Below the pieces are notes generated by a model that was given only the letters and a program-made list of their open reading frames with translations, searched no databases and was not told the DNA's origin. 64,000 nt of DNA from Anaerosporomusa subterranea (GTDB taxonomy: Bacteria; Bacillota; Negativicutes; Sporomusales; Acetonemataceae). Numbering within the stretch: the first letter of the stretch is position 1; each line of letters opens with the position of its first letter. Below are positions 18,355 to 25,933 of the stretch, piece after piece. Both the position numbers and the translations under genes were made by a program. The stretch spans positions 248,001 through 312,000 of the forward strand of contig NZ_LSGP01000025.1 in NCBI RefSeq assembly GCF_001611555.1. Reading direction: 5' to 3'.

Positions 18355-18504
18355 TTCCACACTCCTTTTTACTCACACTTTATTTTAGGAATTGTTAATA
18401 AAATTCAAGTATGAACCTCCCTTCAATAATGGTTCTTGTTTCTTCGCAATAGTTGAGATCGTCTTGCAAGAGCCCGAAAATGAAACTTTGATTATTCGTT
18501 ATGT

Positions 18505-18532
18505 TTGACACGTTAGGTTGTCAAGCTATAAT
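18505..18532 (+). promoter_or_regulatory. Consensus-like plus-strand promoter and TTGACA dyad
   Basis: TTGACA at 18505-18510 and TATAAT at 18527-18532 are separated by 16 bases, a near-perfect housekeeping promoter. The -35 also forms a dyad, TTGACA-N8-TGTCAA, that could be an operator or place a -35 on the minus strand toward tctC. No plus-strand gene follows for more than a kilobase, so the product, if any, would be non-coding. Confidence 0.5.
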
Positions 18533-18688
18533 AACTATATTCCGTTAAGATACAACTTATTAATAATTTGCCCGTTCCTCATTTTTATCCAGTTGAGGCA
18601 TCCCCTAACCTTACGCAATCCATCTCCTCTTGAGACAGGTGGCTTTTATCTGTAAACTTTTATAAGCAATTCACCCACTGCAAAATAG

Positions 18689-18799
18689 CCGCTCGTCAAT
18701 GAGACAAGCGGTCAGACCGTCGACAAAAAAGGCGCTTCACGCAAAGCGTAAGGTGCCCTTTTTGTCGACGGTCTGAAACCCGCGATGGTATGCGGGTTT
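18689..18799. repeat. Three consecutive hairpins
   Basis: First: CCGCTCGTC (18689-18697) with GACAAGCGG (18703-18711). Second: a long arm at 18713-18735 with 18754-18775, built on CAGACCGTCGACAAAAA and its complement. Third: AAACCCGC (18776-18783) with GCGGGTTT (18792-18799). They touch one another with no spacer. The block lies between the decayed Fe-S gene and the tct promoter region, and may be a repeat element or a compound terminator. Confidence 0.6.
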
Positions 18800-18842
18800 A
18801 GTATGTGTTGTAGTATTTTAATTTGATATTTAACTTTATAGG

Positions 18843-19044
18843 TTACAGTATTTTTCCCCGCTCTCCACCTACCGGACATGATTTCATGCAAGTGAAGCAC
18901 ATGTACTGGTTACCTAAATGGGCAGCCTGCCGCAGCCGCGCATATCGTTCGCTCAGAAACAACTCCTTTTGTTCCTCTGGCGAACTGTTCGTGAACTGAG
19001 TCCAAGATGCAATATCTGATCCTAGACCGTATGGCTGGGAGTTT
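18843..19044 (-). pseudogene. C-terminal relic of an iron-sulfur protein gene
   Basis: One minus-strand frame reads QPYGLGSDIASWTQF, then EEQKELFLSERYARLRQAA and finally QYMCFTCMKSCPVG before its stop. CxxCxxxCP is an iron-sulfur ligand pattern, and the sequence has the composition of a real protein. Two TGA stops interrupt the frame just upstream, no start or ribosome binding site exists, and only about 65 residues remain. It is probably the tail of a 4Fe-4S oxidoreductase; I cannot name the family. It lies directly behind a decayed racemase gene. Confidence 0.65.
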
Positions 19045-19070
19045 TTCCTTCATCATCCAAAGCTCTTCCC

Positions 19071-19416
19071 CTATGCAAGCATGTAGCTTAATATGGCGTC
19101 GATATGTATCTGAGTTGTGTCCAAAATCAATGTGTCTAAATCATTTTCCTGTATTATAAGTGGCAGCTCGGTGCATCCGAGAATCAGTGCATCTGCATTT
19201 TTCTCAGATAGTATTCGATTTGCAATCTGCAGCATTGTTCTCATCCCATTGCTTGTTTGATACATAGGAATACATTTCGGCGAGATTTAAGCTGTCGATG
19301 ATCATTTGGGGATAGTTGTCGCCAGCTGTCCTCACCCGATAACCATCGATGATCCCTTTGTAGTAATCCAGCGTGGATGCTGGGCCAATCCCACCTACCA
19401 GTCCGACTTTTTTCAT
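19071..19416 (-). pseudogene. Aspartate/glutamate racemase gene with internal deletion
   Basis: The N-terminal part MKKVGLVGGIGPASTLDYYKG and the C-terminal part NADALILGCTELPLIIQEND are the two catalytic-cysteine regions of the aspartate/glutamate/hydantoin racemase family. They lie in different frames only about 50 codons apart, whereas family members have about 230 residues. The middle (about 100 residues, with the first catalytic cysteine region) is missing and the frame is lost, so the gene is dead. A GGAGGTG ribosome binding site is still present upstream of the old start. The divergent LysR gene may once have regulated it. Confidence 0.85.
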
Positions 19417-19523
19417 TATATAAGCACCTCCAGCAAATTAGCTTGCTTTTCAATCATTGTTTGATTATACAGATGCTAGCTACTACTTACACTAACCATC
19501 TCTACTTCTTATGTATTATAATT

Positions 19524-19557
19524 AGAGCTATAGTATCATAAGGTTAACTATAGCTCT
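19524..19557. repeat. 11-bp inverted repeat
   Basis: AGAGCTATAGT and ACTATAGCTCT are exact complements with a 12-base loop. It sits between the dead racemase gene and the small membrane protein gene. It is followed on the plus strand by a weakly T-rich stretch, so terminator or operator are both possible. Confidence 0.45.
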
Positions 19558-19709
19558 TAGTTCTTTATATTGGATTTACTTTCCTGCAAATTTATTACTT
19601 TATGGACGTATCACTCTGTCATTAAAAAACAAAACGTACCCTAATCCTCTTCTTTAAGTCCGAATACGATATCCATAAGATATTTTATATGTAGATTCAA
19701 AATTCTGAT

Positions 19710-19759
19710 GGTTACAGAAAAGCGAGCCGCTGCAATTAGCGACTCGCTTTTCTGTAACC
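19710..19759 (-). terminator. 17-bp perfect hairpin spanning the end of a small gene
   Basis: GGTTACAGAAAAGCGAG at 19710-19726 and its exact complement at 19743-19759 flank a 16-base loop. On the minus strand one arm encodes the last residues (GYRKAS) of the 44-residue protein and the stop codon is in the loop. It could end that transcript, though no long T run follows. Confidence 0.5.
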
Positions 19760-19870
19760 CTTATGCGGCCTATCCTGATCCTTCTTGAGAAATTGACAAG
19801 CCCGATGCGCCAATGCAGCTGTCCAAACGATAGAAATGATAATGAGAAGCACGATTTCATGTATTGCCAT
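19736..19870 (-). CDS. Small membrane protein, 44 residues
   Basis: This short frame has a strong ribosome binding site, GGGAGG eight bases before ATG. The product MAIHEIVLLIIISIVWTAAL continues with a polar tail, AHRACQFLKKDQDRPHKGYR. One hydrophobic span at residues 5-20 followed by positive charges predicts a single-span membrane protein with its C-terminus in the cytoplasm. The stop codon lies within the loop of a strong hairpin. It is divergent from the LysR gene 134 bases away. I do not recognise a family. Small size means chance cannot be excluded, but the ribosome binding site and composition argue for a real gene. Confidence 0.55.
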   Translation of the reverse strand: MAIHEIVLLIIISIVWTAALAHRACQFLKKDQDRPHKGYRKASR

Positions 19871-19944
19871 TCGATTCGCCTCCCTATTATTTTAATGTAT
19901 GTTTATAAACGCTTGATTACATTATATCTTCATAATTCATTAAT

Positions 19945-19974
19945 TTGAAATATAGTCCATCTATGTTATTATAT
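19945..19974 (+). promoter_or_regulatory. Likely promoter of the LysR gene
   Basis: TTGAAA and TTATAT are 18 bases apart, ending 30 bases before the LysR ATG. The surrounding AT-rich dyads (for example TATAGTCCATCTATG) may hold the autoregulatory LysR site. Confidence 0.35.
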
Positions 19975-20004
19975 ATACAAACTATACTAGGAAGGTTTAC
20001 GATT

Positions 20005-20889
20005 ATGGAATTGCGGCAATTAGAGTATTTTCAAGTGGTTAGCAGATTAAATAGTATGTCGAAAGCGGCAGAAGAACTGCGCATCGCTCAGCCCTCTGTG
20101 TCAATTGCAATTCAAAAATTAGAAGAGGAGCTCGGCGTATCCCTGTTTGACCGAAGCAGGCGACAAATAACACTAACTCCCGAAGGAATTATATTTTCTC
20201 AGCGCGCAAATGATATTCTCTCGCGCATTGATGATTCGGTAAGTGAGATGCAGGACTTTAGATCACTCCAAACAGGATCTATTAAAATAGGTATCCCCCC
20301 CATGATTGGAGTGTTCCTTTTTCCACACATCTTCGCTGGATTTCGAAAGCAATATCCCCATATCAAACTTACAGCCGTAGAAGGGGGATCATTAGCCATT
20401 GAAAACTTACTAGAGCAAGGCAGGCTTGACATCGGAATTATAACAAGATCTAATAGTTCTTCTGTCTTAGAAACATTCCCCATTACCACAGGCCAAATCC
20501 ATGTGTGTATGCATTCCAACCATCCGCTTAACAAGTTGTCAAGTATACCTTTTAGTAGCCTCAGCGATCAGCCATTTATTTTACTTAAAGAAGACACCTA
20601 TAACCGACAGGCCATCATGGCAGAATGTAAGAAGTACCACTTTACTCCTCAAATCATCTTTTCGTCTAGCCAGATCGAGACGATAATCAGTCTAGTGGAA
20701 CTAGAAATAGGCATTTCATTTCTCTTTGAATCAATAGCCCAAAGATATTCTACTATTCGTAGCTCCCCCCTATCTGACCCAATTCACTCCCATATTGTGC
20801 TAGCATGGAATCGAGACAAATACCTTTCAAAGGCATCGAGGGCGTTCATCAACTTTATTACCGGCATGTATCAGATCCGCTGTCCCTAA
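20005..20889 (+). CDS. LysR-family transcriptional regulator
   Basis: 294 residues from the ATG that follows AGGAAGG; a longer frame to 19945 overlaps the promoter and is rejected. The N-terminal helix-turn-helix, MELRQLEYFQVVSRLNSMS then AEELRIAQPSVSIAIQKLEE, is the LysR signature, and the effector domain follows from about residue 90 (GSIKIGIPPMIGVFLFP). It binds DNA and responds to a small molecule. Its divergent neighbours are a 44-residue membrane protein and a dead racemase gene, so its original target may have been lost. The effector is unknown. Confidence 0.9.
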   Translation: MELRQLEYFQVVSRLNSMSKAAEELRIAQPSVSIAIQKLEEELGVSLFDRSRRQITLTPEGIIFSQRANDILSRIDDSVSEMQDFRSLQTGSIKIGIPPMIGVFLFPHIFAGFRKQYPHIKLTAVEGGSLAIENLLEQGRLDIGIITRSNSSSVLETFPITTGQIHVCMHSNHPLNKLSSIPFSSLSDQPFILLKEDTYNRQAIMAECKKYHFTPQIIFSSSQIETIISLVELEIGISFLFESIAQRYSTIRSSPLSDPIHSHIVLAWNRDKYLSKASRAFINFITGMYQIRCP

Positions 20890-21338
20890 AAAGCAAAGCC
20901 TCATCCCCGCACTTCGCCTTGGCGAACACTTTTCGCCCCACCGCTCTGATATAGCCTTGTCCGTTCAAGATAACAATTTGTTTCTGAGAAAAATGTTTAT
21001 AGTTCATCAAAATTATAAATATTTTACTGTCTAATCTACGGGGTTGTAGGCTTGTTGGAGCAAATAGGGGGATTTTTTGTTCATGAGACGGTTAGGTTTC
21101 CAATTTGGTTGGTCATGGAAACATCTCCAATATATAGTCAGCTTATAAACATAAACCGGCGCAAGCATGATGTTTGCGCCGGTTATTTGCTGTTGTTCAT
21201 GATAACCATTTAGTTGTAGACCTGCTCAGTTTACAACCCCGCTAAAATGTCTTTGTGAAATCATTCGCTTCTTGGATTACCCGTTTAAGATAGCATCAAC
21301 ATCCTGCCCGATAACGTCAAGATTATTGGCGGAAATCG
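20890..21338. other. Intergenic region between LysR and the drug exporter
   Basis: The two genes are convergent. Apart from the hairpin at 21154-21188 I see no gene. A 21-codon frame at 21277-21342 on the minus strand overlaps the exporter stop as GTGA, but it is too short and lacks its own ribosome binding site. Confidence 0.5.
21154..21188 (+). terminator. Hairpin terminator candidate
   Basis: AACCGGCGCAA and TTGCGCCGGTT form an eleven-base stem with a nine-base loop, followed by ATTTG. It lies between convergent genes and could end transcripts from LysR or, on the other strand, from the exporter gene. Confidence 0.6.
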
Positions 21339-23018
21339 TCACTTTTTTCGTTTAGGTTGGTCCCCATCAATAAGGTCAGGAACGAGTTCAGCAGCCAATT
21401 CCATCTCAGCAGCTAGCCCGTCAGCATATAAGGTTACACCTGCTTGCTCTGCAATTGACCTGTCGACTTTGTTGTTAAGCTTAGCTCCCCCCATTAGCAG
21501 ACTTACAAGTATACCGGCAATTGAAATGATCATGGCAACCCAGAAGACAATATGGAGTGAATCAGCCAAGGCAGTTTTAAGTGCCGGCAGCAATAGCTGT
21601 TGCATATTGACTGTCATCATATGAATGGCTTCCGGGCTGAGCAAAATATTGAATAAACTACGGGGATCGGCTTGGGCTCTTGCCAGCATGTCCGCCATAG
21701 AACCAGTCATCGCCAATGGTACATTTTGTATGACAGGGAAAAATTCCTGTTGCATCACGTTGACTGAATAACGATTAAAAATTGCCCCAAGTACTGTAAT
21801 GCCTATAGTTCCGCCAATACTACGGAAAAATTGAGTTGCCGAAGTTGCCACCCCGCGCTGTTCTGGCCCAAAAGCGCTTTGCACAGCAAGGGTAAGAATT
21901 GGTGTTACTATTCCGATTCCAGCTCCCAGGATAACAATAAATAGCATTGCAGTGAACTGTGTGGTGTTCACTGTCATGGTACTCAGCAGAAAAAAAGCAA
22001 ATGACATTAAAGTCATCCCAGCTATATACATCGACCGAAAGGCAATCTTAGTTGCAAAACGGCCAACGATAACACTTGTCAGCATCATTGAGATCATCAT
22101 AGGCAACATGGTATTACCTGAACTGGTCGCGCTTATACCCAGCACTCCTTGGAAAAATAAAGGTAAAAACATAGTCGAACCAAACATGCCTAAGCCCATT
22201 AAAAATCCGACAATGTTAGAAACCGTGAAAATCCTGTTCTTAAATAGCGATAGACTTAATACCGGTTCGACAGCCTTGTTTTCGAAATTAATAAATAATA
22301 TCCAAGATATTAACGATACTCCCATCAAACCAAGGATTTGCCACGATAGCCACGAGTATTGCGTACCGCCGAAATTTAATCCTAACAATAAACCTACAGT
22401 CCCGGTAATTAGTGTAATAGCGCCGGCATAATCAATAACTACCTTATCAGTCAGTCTCTTTTCGTTCTTTAACCCAAGGTATATCGTAATTGTCGCTAAA
22501 AGTCCAATTGGTAAGTTTATGTAGAATACCCACTTCCACGATGAATAATCAACAATCCAGCCCCCAATTGTTGGGCCAATTACTGATGCTAGTCCAAATA
22601 TGGCCCCCATAATCCCTTGCCATTTACCACGTTCCTCGGGAGCAAATATATCTCCCACAATCGTCATAGCTAAAGGCATCATGATACCACCGCCGATACC
22701 TTGGAACGCTCGATAGATAATCAATTGCGGCATATTGCTACTAGTCCCACAAAGAATAGACCCCAGCATGAATATTGTTAGTCCGGTAATATAGATCACT
22801 CGACGTCCATAGAGGTCTGCAAGTTTACCGGCTATCGGCACTACTGTTGTCGATGTCAACATATAAGCGGTAGTTACCCATGTCATAATGCTTAACCCGC
22901 CAAGTTCACCAATAATTCTCGGCATAGCGGTCCCAACTACAGTCTGGTTAAGCGAAGAAAAAAACATTGCCAATAACAGTCCTGCCACGAGCGTTGTACG
23001 TTGACTTTTAGCAAACAC
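21339..23018 (-). CDS. MFS multidrug exporter, DHA2 (EmrB/QacA) type
   Basis: 559 residues with about 14 membrane spans, the DHA2 size. Motif A appears as [13 protein letters not shown] near residue 65, and the N-terminal [19 protein letters not shown] is the EmrB/QacA pattern. It would export drugs or toxic compounds using the proton gradient. A GTG start is used, with AAAAGGAGGCG about 12 bases upstream. A hydrophilic tail of about 50 residues rich in acidic residues follows the last span. It is divergent from a MarR gene, and the 297-base spacer has inverted repeats, so MarR control is plausible. Drug specificity is unknown. Confidence 0.9.
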   Translation of the reverse strand: MFAKSQRTTLVAGLLLAMFFSSLNQTVVGTAMPRIIGELGGLSIMTWVTTAYMLTSTTVVPIAGKLADLYGRRVIYITGLTIFMLGSILCGTSSNMPQLIIYRAFQGIGGGIMMPLAMTIVGDIFAPEERGKWQGIMGAIFGLASVIGPTIGGWIVDYSSWKWVFYINLPIGLLATITIYLGLKNEKRLTDKVVIDYAGAITLITGTVGLLLGLNFGGTQYSWLSWQILGLMGVSLISWILFINFENKAVEPVLSLSLFKNRIFTVSNIVGFLMGLGMFGSTMFLPLFFQGVLGISATSSGNTMLPMMISMMLTSVIVGRFATKIAFRSMYIAGMTLMSFAFFLLSTMTVNTTQFTAMLFIVILGAGIGIVTPILTLAVQSAFGPEQRGVATSATQFFRSIGGTIGITVLGAIFNRYSVNVMQQEFFPVIQNVPLAMTGSMADMLARAQADPRSLFNILLSPEAIHMMTVNMQQLLLPALKTALADSLHIVFWVAMIISIAGILVSLLMGGAKLNNKVDRSIAEQAGVTLYADGLAAEMELAAELVPDLIDGDQPKRKK

Positions 23019-23067
23019 AGTTTTTCGTTCGCCTCCTTTTAGGCTTTGGATTAGGCCTTATTATAAT

Positions 23068-23188
23068 GTACATGATAGGGCGAAATTATTTTGGCAGTAA
23101 CCTCAACCCATATCGCTTAGCATCCTTATTCGACAAGAAAAAAACCGCGAAATTCGCGAGTTTAATAAGATTCGACCTATCATTGTAC
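23068..23188. promoter_or_regulatory. Inverted repeat pair in the exporter-MarR spacer
   Basis: GTACATGATAGG at 23068-23079 and CCTATCATTGTAC at 23176-23188 are inverted copies (one extra base) about 96 bases apart. The second is also inside a partial TTCG-N-CGAA type dyad. They could be paired operators for the MarR protein, with looping between them. Confidence 0.35.
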
Positions 23189-23248
23189 GAAAATGCTACC
23201 ATTCCAGAAACAGAAGCAATTAATCGATTCAAATGGCATCGCAATTTG

Positions 23249-23278
23249 TTTGATATTCAAACTGTTTTGTAGTAGAGT
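23249..23278 (+). promoter_or_regulatory. MarR promoter with overlapping palindrome
   Basis: TTGATA at 23250-23255 and TAGAGT at 23273-23278 are 17 bases apart. The palindrome TTTGA-TAT-TCAAA at 23249-23261 covers the -35, a common place for an autoregulatory MarR operator. Confidence 0.45.
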
Positions 23279-23315
23279 AATTATAGATCCAAGCTAACAA
23301 AGGAGAGTTATCATC

Positions 23316-23729
23316 GTGAAGGAACAATTAACCCATGAACTACTTGCTTTTTTTAACGGCTTTTCGTCATGGGAGAACTCGGTTATACGAGCAAGCGACC
23401 TGACTGTTTCGGAGGCCCACGCCATTGAGGTTATCGGGGAACTAGGAAGAATGAATATGAAGACACTAGCGCAAAGACTGGGCGTAACAACAGGTACGAC
23501 TACAGTGACAGTTGACCGATTGGAAAAGAAAGAATATGCGATTAGGGAAACGCTGAAAGAGGATCGGCGAGTATACCTAATTTCTTTAACCTCTAAGGGA
23601 CAACAAGCGTATATCGAGCACCATCAGTACCACACACGCTTATCGGATCAAATTTTGTCGACTCTCTCTGAAGAAGAGGCAACCTCACTCTATTGTTTGC
23701 TCCAAAAGATCAATTCAGAAGTTTTCTAA
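23316..23729 (+). CDS. MarR-family transcriptional regulator
   Basis: 137 residues with a winged helix: MNMKTLAQRLGVTTGTTTVTVDRLEKKEYAIRE-like pattern at about residues 46-79 (helix-turn-helix) and EDRRVYLISLTSKG as the wing. MarR proteins are dimeric repressors that release DNA on binding small molecules. A GTG start follows AAAGGAGAG. The cation diffusion facilitator gene follows with 27 bases between stop and start, so both share a transcript, and the exporter gene is divergent. It probably represses one or both. Confidence 0.9.
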   Translation: MKEQLTHELLAFFNGFSSWENSVIRASDLTVSEAHAIEVIGELGRMNMKTLAQRLGVTTGTTTVTVDRLEKKEYAIRETLKEDRRVYLISLTSKGQQAYIEHHQYHTRLSDQILSTLSEEEATSLYCLLQKINSEVF

Positions 23730-23756
23730 ATCGGTTACATGAAGGAAGGTACAGTC

Positions 23757-24650
23757 GTGCACTCACACCACGCTGAGCAGAGAAAAGGAAATCAGAAGGG
23801 ATTAGCCATTGCGGTGGCGATCACCTCAGTCATCTTAGTTGCAGAATTTATTGGGGGGTTGATTACAAACAGTCTGGCGCTGCTCTCGGATTCGGGCCAT
23901 ATGCTTAGCGATGTGACATCCCTGCTATTTAGTTTGTTTGCCATGTGGCTGGCAGCAAAACCGCCTTCTCCGCAAAAAACATTCGGCTATCATCGTTTTG
24001 AAATCATTGCCGCACTGTTTAATGGAATAACGCTGTTCGTAATCGCTGTCCTGATTATTATGGAGGCATATAAACGTCTCCTGGAGCCTCAAACGGTAGC
24101 GAGCGGTACGATGATGGTAATTGCTCTAATTGGACTTATTGCCAACGTTCTTAGCGCAGTGGTTCTTCTACGTCAAGGGGATGTTACGCACAACCTAAAT
24201 ATGCGTAGCGCTTACCTCCATGTCATCGGGGATGCTCTGGGATCAGTAGGGGCAATCGTTGCTGGCCTTCTAATGTATTATTTTAATTGGTTTATTGCAG
24301 ACCCAATAATCAGCATGGCAGTAGCACTCGTTATTTTAAGAGGAGCCGGGCGGGTGATTAAACAAGCAGTCCATATCCTCATGGAAGGAACACCTTCAAA
24401 CATTGACCCGGTCCAAATTAAGGAATCGCTTGCACGTATCGATGGGGTCCTTGACATTCATGACCTGCGCGTCTGGACAATTACTTCGGGTGTTCACTCG
24501 TTTGCCTGTCATTTGTTAATTGATCCAAGAGCTAATAGCCAATTGATTCTAGACACGGCTACATCCGTTATTAGGAATGACTACATGTTTCAATTCTGTA
24601 CTATCCAGACGGAAGTGCGCCATGATATGAGCCGGGATTCTGGTGATTAA
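23757..24650 (+). CDS. Cation diffusion facilitator (CzcD-like metal exporter)
   Basis: 297 residues from a GTG start preceded by AAGGAAGG at seven bases; an ATG 18 bases earlier contains that site and is less likely. It has six membrane spans, with the zinc-binding LLSDSGHMLSD in span 2 and HVIGDALGSVG in span 5. The N-terminus begins HSHHAEQ and the C-terminal cytoplasmic domain (from about residue 215) has the CDF fold with DLRVWTITSGVHSFACH. It would export Zn2+, Co2+ or similar ions in exchange for protons. It is co-transcribed with marR and followed by a terminator. A MarR partner for a CDF is slightly unusual and may indicate metal or drug sensing. Confidence 0.92.
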   Translation: MHSHHAEQRKGNQKGLAIAVAITSVILVAEFIGGLITNSLALLSDSGHMLSDVTSLLFSLFAMWLAAKPPSPQKTFGYHRFEIIAALFNGITLFVIAVLIIMEAYKRLLEPQTVASGTMMVIALIGLIANVLSAVVLLRQGDVTHNLNMRSAYLHVIGDALGSVGAIVAGLLMYYFNWFIADPIISMAVALVILRGAGRVIKQAVHILMEGTPSNIDPVQIKESLARIDGVLDIHDLRVWTITSGVHSFACHLLIDPRANSQLILDTATSVIRNDYMFQFCTIQTEVRHDMSRDSGD

Positions 24651-24663
24651 CCCATCAACACAA

Positions 24664-24694
24664 AAACTGGCACGTTACAATGTGCCAGTTTTTT
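24664..24694 (+). terminator. Terminator after the CDF gene
   Basis: AAACTGGCAC and GTGCCAGTTT form a stem with an eight-base loop and are followed by a T run. It ends the marR-CDF transcript. Confidence 0.85.
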
Positions 24695-24721
24695 ATTGGA
24701 AAACTAAATTATGATGCTTTT

Positions 24722-25585
24722 TTATTTCGCTTTTGGTGAACTGCTAAACTTTCCTTGGTGAGACCCATCACAGAACGGCATGTTCTTCGAGAGGCCACAT
24801 CGGCATAATGCCCACTGTTCACCTGTTTTAAAGCGCTTTCCCTGTGCGTCAACTACTTCGACATCCTTGCTTAGAACTAGGTTTGGCCCATCGTTTGTCA
24901 CTTTAATCGTTGTTTCTTCATTTTGCGATGTTTGGTTGGCTTTCGGCGAGTTGCTAAACTTTCCTTGGTGAGACCCATCACAGAACGGCATGTTTTTCGA
25001 AAGGCCACACCGGCATAATGCCCACTGTTCACCTGTTTTAAAGCGGTTACCCTGTGCGTCAATTACTTCGGCATCCTTGCTTAGAACTAGGTTTGGCCCA
25101 TCGTTAATTACCTTGATTTCTGCTACATCATTCGTAGTTGATCGAGGTAGAGGCACTTTGTCCTTATTATCACCGTCTCCCTTTTGTATTGGTTTCGCAC
25201 ATGCTGGTTGTAAGGGTGACGACGTAACATCGCGCACCCGTAGTAGTAATGCTAGTAGTATCGCGGATAAGAGCAAAAGAGCAAGCGAGGGGACGGCTGC
25301 TCCAATTCCTTGACCGGCACGCAAATGGGTGAAAACTGCTCCCGCCATGGTTACCAAGAGTACGCCAGTCGGGATAATCGATAATCGTGGTCTCCATAAG
25401 CCCACGATAAGTCCAATAGCAGATAGTACCTCTATAGCCCCCACCACATACATAAATCCAACGGAATAGCCAAAAGGCCCTGAAAACATAGCCACCTGCT
25501 CTGGGCTTCCTGATAACTTCATACTACCGGATAACAAAAAAGCAATAGCAAGTAGTCCCTGAATAATTCGCGTCGCCCAAATCAT
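24722..25585 (-). CDS. DoxX membrane protein fused to two CDGSH iron-sulfur domains
   Basis: 287 residues. Residues 1-118 form a four-span DoxX-type domain (LAIAFLLSGSMKLSGSPEQ near the start). A hydrophilic linker of about 35 residues leads to two CDGSH domains, each with CRCGLSKNMPFCDGSH, the Cys3-His ligand set of a [2Fe-2S] cluster: C191, C193, C202, H206 and C261, C263, C272, H276. The two domains are 70 residues apart and nearly identical, and their DNA repeats too, so the duplication is recent. The clusters would sit on the membrane surface next to the DoxX domain. A redox or thiol-related role is plausible from the families, but the function is not known. A third CDGSH protein is encoded upstream. 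Confidence 0.9.
   Translation of the reverse strand: MIWATRIIQGLLAIAFLLSGSMKLSGSPEQVAMFSGPFGYSVGFMYVVGAIEVLSAIGLIVGLWRPRLSIIPTGVLLVTMAGAVFTHLRAGQGIGAAVPSLALLLLSAILLALLLRVRDVTSSPLQPACAKPIQKGDGDNKDKVPLPRSTTNDVAEIKVINDGPNLVLSKDAEVIDAQGNRFKTGEQWALCRCGLSKNMPFCDGSHQGKFSNSPKANQTSQNEETTIKVTNDGPNLVLSKDVEVVDAQGKRFKTGEQWALCRCGLSKNMPFCDGSHQGKFSSSPKAK
24729..25127. repeat. Direct repeat encoding the two CDGSH domains
   Basis: Copies at about 24729-24917 and 24939-25127 have a period of exactly 210 bases and differ at few positions. Long blocks such as GTTTGGCCCATCGTT and AACTTTCCTTGGTGAGACCC are identical. This points to a recent in-frame duplication. Confidence 0.85.
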
Positions 25586-25623
25586 ATTGCAAAGCCACCT
25601 TTCTTAATGACATATAGATTAGC

Positions 25624-25701
25624 GTGAATACCACTATAGAACAGCTCTGATCTTAATTAAAAAGGGATGGCTCTCAAATACGTTTCAGTAGTGGTATTCA
25701 C
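25624..25701. repeat. 13-bp inverted repeat between two CDGSH genes
   Basis: GTGAATACCACTA at 25624-25636 and its exact complement at 25689-25701 are 52 bases apart. It lies just upstream of the DoxX fusion and just downstream of the stand-alone CDGSH gene. It may be a regulatory dyad or the ends of a small inserted or excised element. Confidence 0.5.
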
Positions 25702-25735
25702 TGTATTTTAGATGGATGGAAAGCTACTTTCTAAT

Positions 25736-25933
25736 CTACTTAGCTCGTGGAGCACTATTGAACTTCCCTTGATGTGATCCGTCGCAAAACGGCATGTTTT
25801 TAGACAACCCGCAGCGGCATAACGCCCATTGTTCGCCTTTTTTGAAACTATTTCCATCCGCATCGACCACATCCGCATTTCCTATAACTATATTGGGGCC
25901 ATTGTCTAAAACCTGTATTTTCAAATCGGCCAT
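25736..25933 (-). CDS. CDGSH iron-sulfur domain protein
   Basis: 65 residues holding one CDGSH domain with the same 16-residue ligand motif as the neighbour: C39, C41, C50 and H54. The N-terminal part, IQVLDNGPNIVIGNADVVDADGN, is the usual beta-strand lead-in of small bacterial CDGSH proteins. It would bind a redox-active [2Fe-2S] cluster in the cytoplasm. The ATG follows AAAGGAGGG. It is in the same orientation as the DoxX fusion, 150 bases upstream, so the genes may be co-expressed. The domain may be the source of the duplicated domains in the fusion. Confidence 0.92.
   Translation of the reverse strand: MADLKIQVLDNGPNIVIGNADVVDADGNSFKKGEQWALCRCGLSKNMPFCDGSHQGKFNSAPRAK

Larger units (their letters stand above)
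18355..18842. other. Intergenic region upstream of tctC
   Basis: No protein gene is convincing in these 488 bases. The part next to tctC presumably holds the operon promoter, but no clear minus-strand -35/-10 pair stands out. There is a strong plus-strand promoter-like sequence at 18505-18532, a small hairpin at 18620-18642 and three hairpins in a row at 18689-18799, each listed separately. Confidence 0.5.

Noticed and set aside
18713-18775. Long inverted repeat considered as an insertion sequence end
   Set aside because: No transposase, no matching second end and no target duplication were seen.
18712-18900. 62-codon frame across the triple hairpin
   Set aside because: It follows the hairpin sequence and the antisense of the dead iron-sulfur gene, with no ribosome binding site.
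21277-21342. 21-codon minus-strand frame ([19 protein letters not shown]...) overlapping the exporter stop as GTGA
   Set aside because: It looks translationally coupled and protein-like, but it is too short, has no ribosome binding site of its own and no recognisable family. It may be a relic.
23066-23272. 68-codon frame in the MarR-exporter spacer
   Set aside because: It overlaps the promoter and operator region and lacks a ribosome binding site.
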